NCBI GenBank assembly: GCA_907163375.1
Contig: CAJQUW010007828.1
Span: 1 to 64,000, forward strand
DNA: 64,000 bases
Source of the DNA: Prostheceraeus crozeri
Taxonomy: Eukaryota > Platyhelminthes > Polycladida > Euryleptidae
Direction of reading: 5' to 3'
Part shown: piece after piece, positions 62,911 to 64,000 of the stretch
Layout: each line of letters begins with the position of its first letter
How positions within the stretch are numbered: the first letter of the stretch is position 1
Translations under genes and position numbers: made by a program
Notes under the pieces: generated by a model
Told to the model about the DNA's origin: nothing
The model's database searches: none
The model's input: only the letters and a program-made list of their open reading frames with translations

Positions 62911-63041
62911 ACTCAATAGTCTGTAGTAGTCCGGAAGTCCTACAGAGGCCAAACAATACTCAAGAGAGCACCGGGACTATTACAGTCGCTCAAGAGAATG
63001 ATGGACTAGTTGAATAAGTACGAAAAAATACATTATGACCC

Positions 63042-63680
63042 ATGAACAAAAATATTCATTTAAAAATGGAAGATGAAAAAACAAAAGAACCATCAGCCCC
63101 CTTATATCCTTCATTATCATATGACATAAAACCTTCGGTTCCCAATGAAATGGATATAGCAAAACACAAAGATAGAGTCAGGTACATGAAAGATAAGGAA
63201 GCCCAATTATTACTTAAACTAGAACATTATAATAAATTAAGAAAAAGATGGACGATAGCTAAGAATGTGTCACAAAGCGTTGGTATATGTTTAACAATTT
63301 CTTTAGGCGCTCTCACTATTGTCATTTCGTCTGGCGTTCTTACAATTCCTGTTGTCGCTACAGTTTTAACAGGCACAGGTGTCTTCACAACGACACTTGC
63401 AACAGTGATAGATAAATCTTTAATGACTAAGAAACGAAAATCCTTAACTAAGAAACATGCACATGTCAAAGAAGTATATGATAAACTACATTACTACTTC
63501 CAGAGAGTGTGTGATGACAATGTTATTACGTTAGATGAGATTGAAAAATTTGATCAAATAGCTAGAGAAGCAACTAAAATTCCTGTTAAACCTCAAGACA
63601 AAGTAAACAATGAAGCTTTTTTAGAAGAAATAAGAACTTTATTAAAAACGTTAGAACAAAGTTCCATAGAACAAAAATAA
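63042..63680 (+). CDS. Unknown membrane protein of a probable second mobile element
   Basis: 212 residues from ATG 63042 (or 63066). N-terminus with PSAPLYPSLSYDIKPS, a basic helical stretch (LLLKLEHYNKLRKRWTIAKN), two hydrophobic segments (ICLTISLGALTIVISSGV; PVVATVLTGTGVFTTTLATV), then a charged helical C-terminus (DDNVITLDEIEKFDQIARE). The layout (YPSL head, Gly/Ala-rich hydrophobic hairpin, KHxxxxxx helix, D.I...E(I/F)) recalls a multi-copy invertebrate family that I associate with mobile elements, from memory only. The base composition is more A-rich than its left flank. Confidence 0.6.
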   Translation: MNKNIHLKMEDEKTKEPSAPLYPSLSYDIKPSVPNEMDIAKHKDRVRYMKDKEAQLLLKLEHYNKLRKRWTIAKNVSQSVGICLTISLGALTIVISSGVLTIPVVATVLTGTGVFTTTLATVIDKSLMTKKRKSLTKKHAHVKEVYDKLHYYFQRVCDDNVITLDEIEKFDQIAREATKIPVKPQDKVNNEAFLEEIRTLLKTLEQSSIEQK

Positions 63681-63782
63681 GTTGTTCAGTAAAATCGACT
63701 CTTCAAGTCTCAGCACCTTTGGTGCAGTGTTTTTGCTGTACCTCTATGCTACCACAAAATTCAAATATTATCTTATAAAATA

Positions 63783-64000
63783 ATGCAGAGCAATGAGGCA
63801 AAAATAAAACAACTAGAAGAATTAATAAAACAGAAAAATATTATGAAGAAAAAACATAGACAATATCGAATGCTACAAGCTGGTGTTCAATCCAATATGT
63901 TAGAAAAAATACGCCTAACTGACCAAGTGAAAACTGATTTTGAGAAAACTATTGCACCACTCAAAACTCTTGAGAAAGAACTTGCAGTTCATGATAAACG
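63783..64000 (+). CDS. Coiled-coil protein of the same element, cut by window end
   Basis: ATG 63783, open to the edge (73 codons). Starts MQSNEAKIKQLEELIKQKN, then KKHRQYRMLQAGVQSNM and VKTDFEKTIAPLKTLEKEL, all helical with heptad-like spacing. It follows the 63042 gene by about 100 bp on the same strand. No known domain in the visible part. Confidence 0.6.
   Translation, partial: MQSNEAKIKQLEELIKQKNIMKKKHRQYRMLQAGVQSNMLEKIRLTDQVKTDFEKTIAPLKTLEKELAVHDK

Noticed and set aside
62219-62956. Long minus-strand open frames rich in Phe/Leu
   Set aside because: They arise from the A-rich minisatellite read backwards; repetitive composition, no start context.

Overview
The window is animal (metazoan, probably invertebrate) nuclear DNA. 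Evidence for this: an intronless secreted chymotrypsin-fold protease, GT-AG introns of only about 60-70 bp, TATA and CCAAT promoters, and a dense load of eukaryotic transposons (hAT, Polinton/Maverick, Penelope-like, non-LTR, piggyBac-like, Tigger-like). I cannot name the species. I see no rRNA, tRNA or CRISPR.

Layout. (1) 1-7556 and 11838-19280 are two nearly identical direct copies of one segment; with 7557-11837 they fit a tandem duplication with a unit of about 11.72 kb. Each copy carries one intact serine-protease gene, a deleted hAT element with a perfect 8-bp target duplication, a TA-flanked MITE and a Penelope-like GIY-YIG fragment. The spacer holds a decayed hAT transposase gene, a 631-bp long-inverted-repeat element and a piggyBac-like MITE. 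(2) 19281-26768 is transposon-rich and contains a second hAT transposase pseudogene, itself hit by a 753-bp element next to a splice donor. (3) 26775-48482 is an end-to-end Polinton/Maverick (21.7 kb) with about 695-bp terminal inverted repeats and a perfect 6-bp target duplication (gggaat). (4) 48489-62910 is a mosaic of nested repeats: a non-LTR retrotransposon inside a CCCTGTGGG-ended transposon, Penelope-like remains between inverted repeats, a 0.63-kb near-perfect palindrome, a Tigger-like MITE and a minisatellite. (5) 63042-64000 is the start of another probable mobile gene cluster that runs off the window.

The Polinton is the main object. Left of centre, on the + strand, lie early-looking genes including protein-primed DNA polymerase B. 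The right half is a compact minus-strand cluster: a right-end nuclear-type protein, a RING-like ORF, a DxE exonuclease-like protein, a relative of the polymerase N-terminal domain, a RING-like membrane protein, a small basic protein, the packaging ATPase, an unknown, integrase, a basic core-like protein, the major-capsid candidate, an adenain-like protease and two paralogous capsid-associated proteins. Set inside this cluster on the opposite strand is an island (38789-40036) of two paralogous small proteins (possibly PC4-like) followed by a TATA-binding-protein-like gene with both TBP repeats recognisable. A mobile element carrying its own TBP-like factor is the most unusual feature of the window.

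The Polinton is probably not functional as read: polymerase, integrase and the TBP-like gene have frame breaks, and two other genes carry single in-frame stops. These may be true decay or sequence errors. Two of its genes, at opposite ends and on opposite strands, share an unusual design: the ATG is followed at once by a 67-bp intron, then an Ala-Ser-Thr exon, behind TATA plus paired CCAAT boxes.
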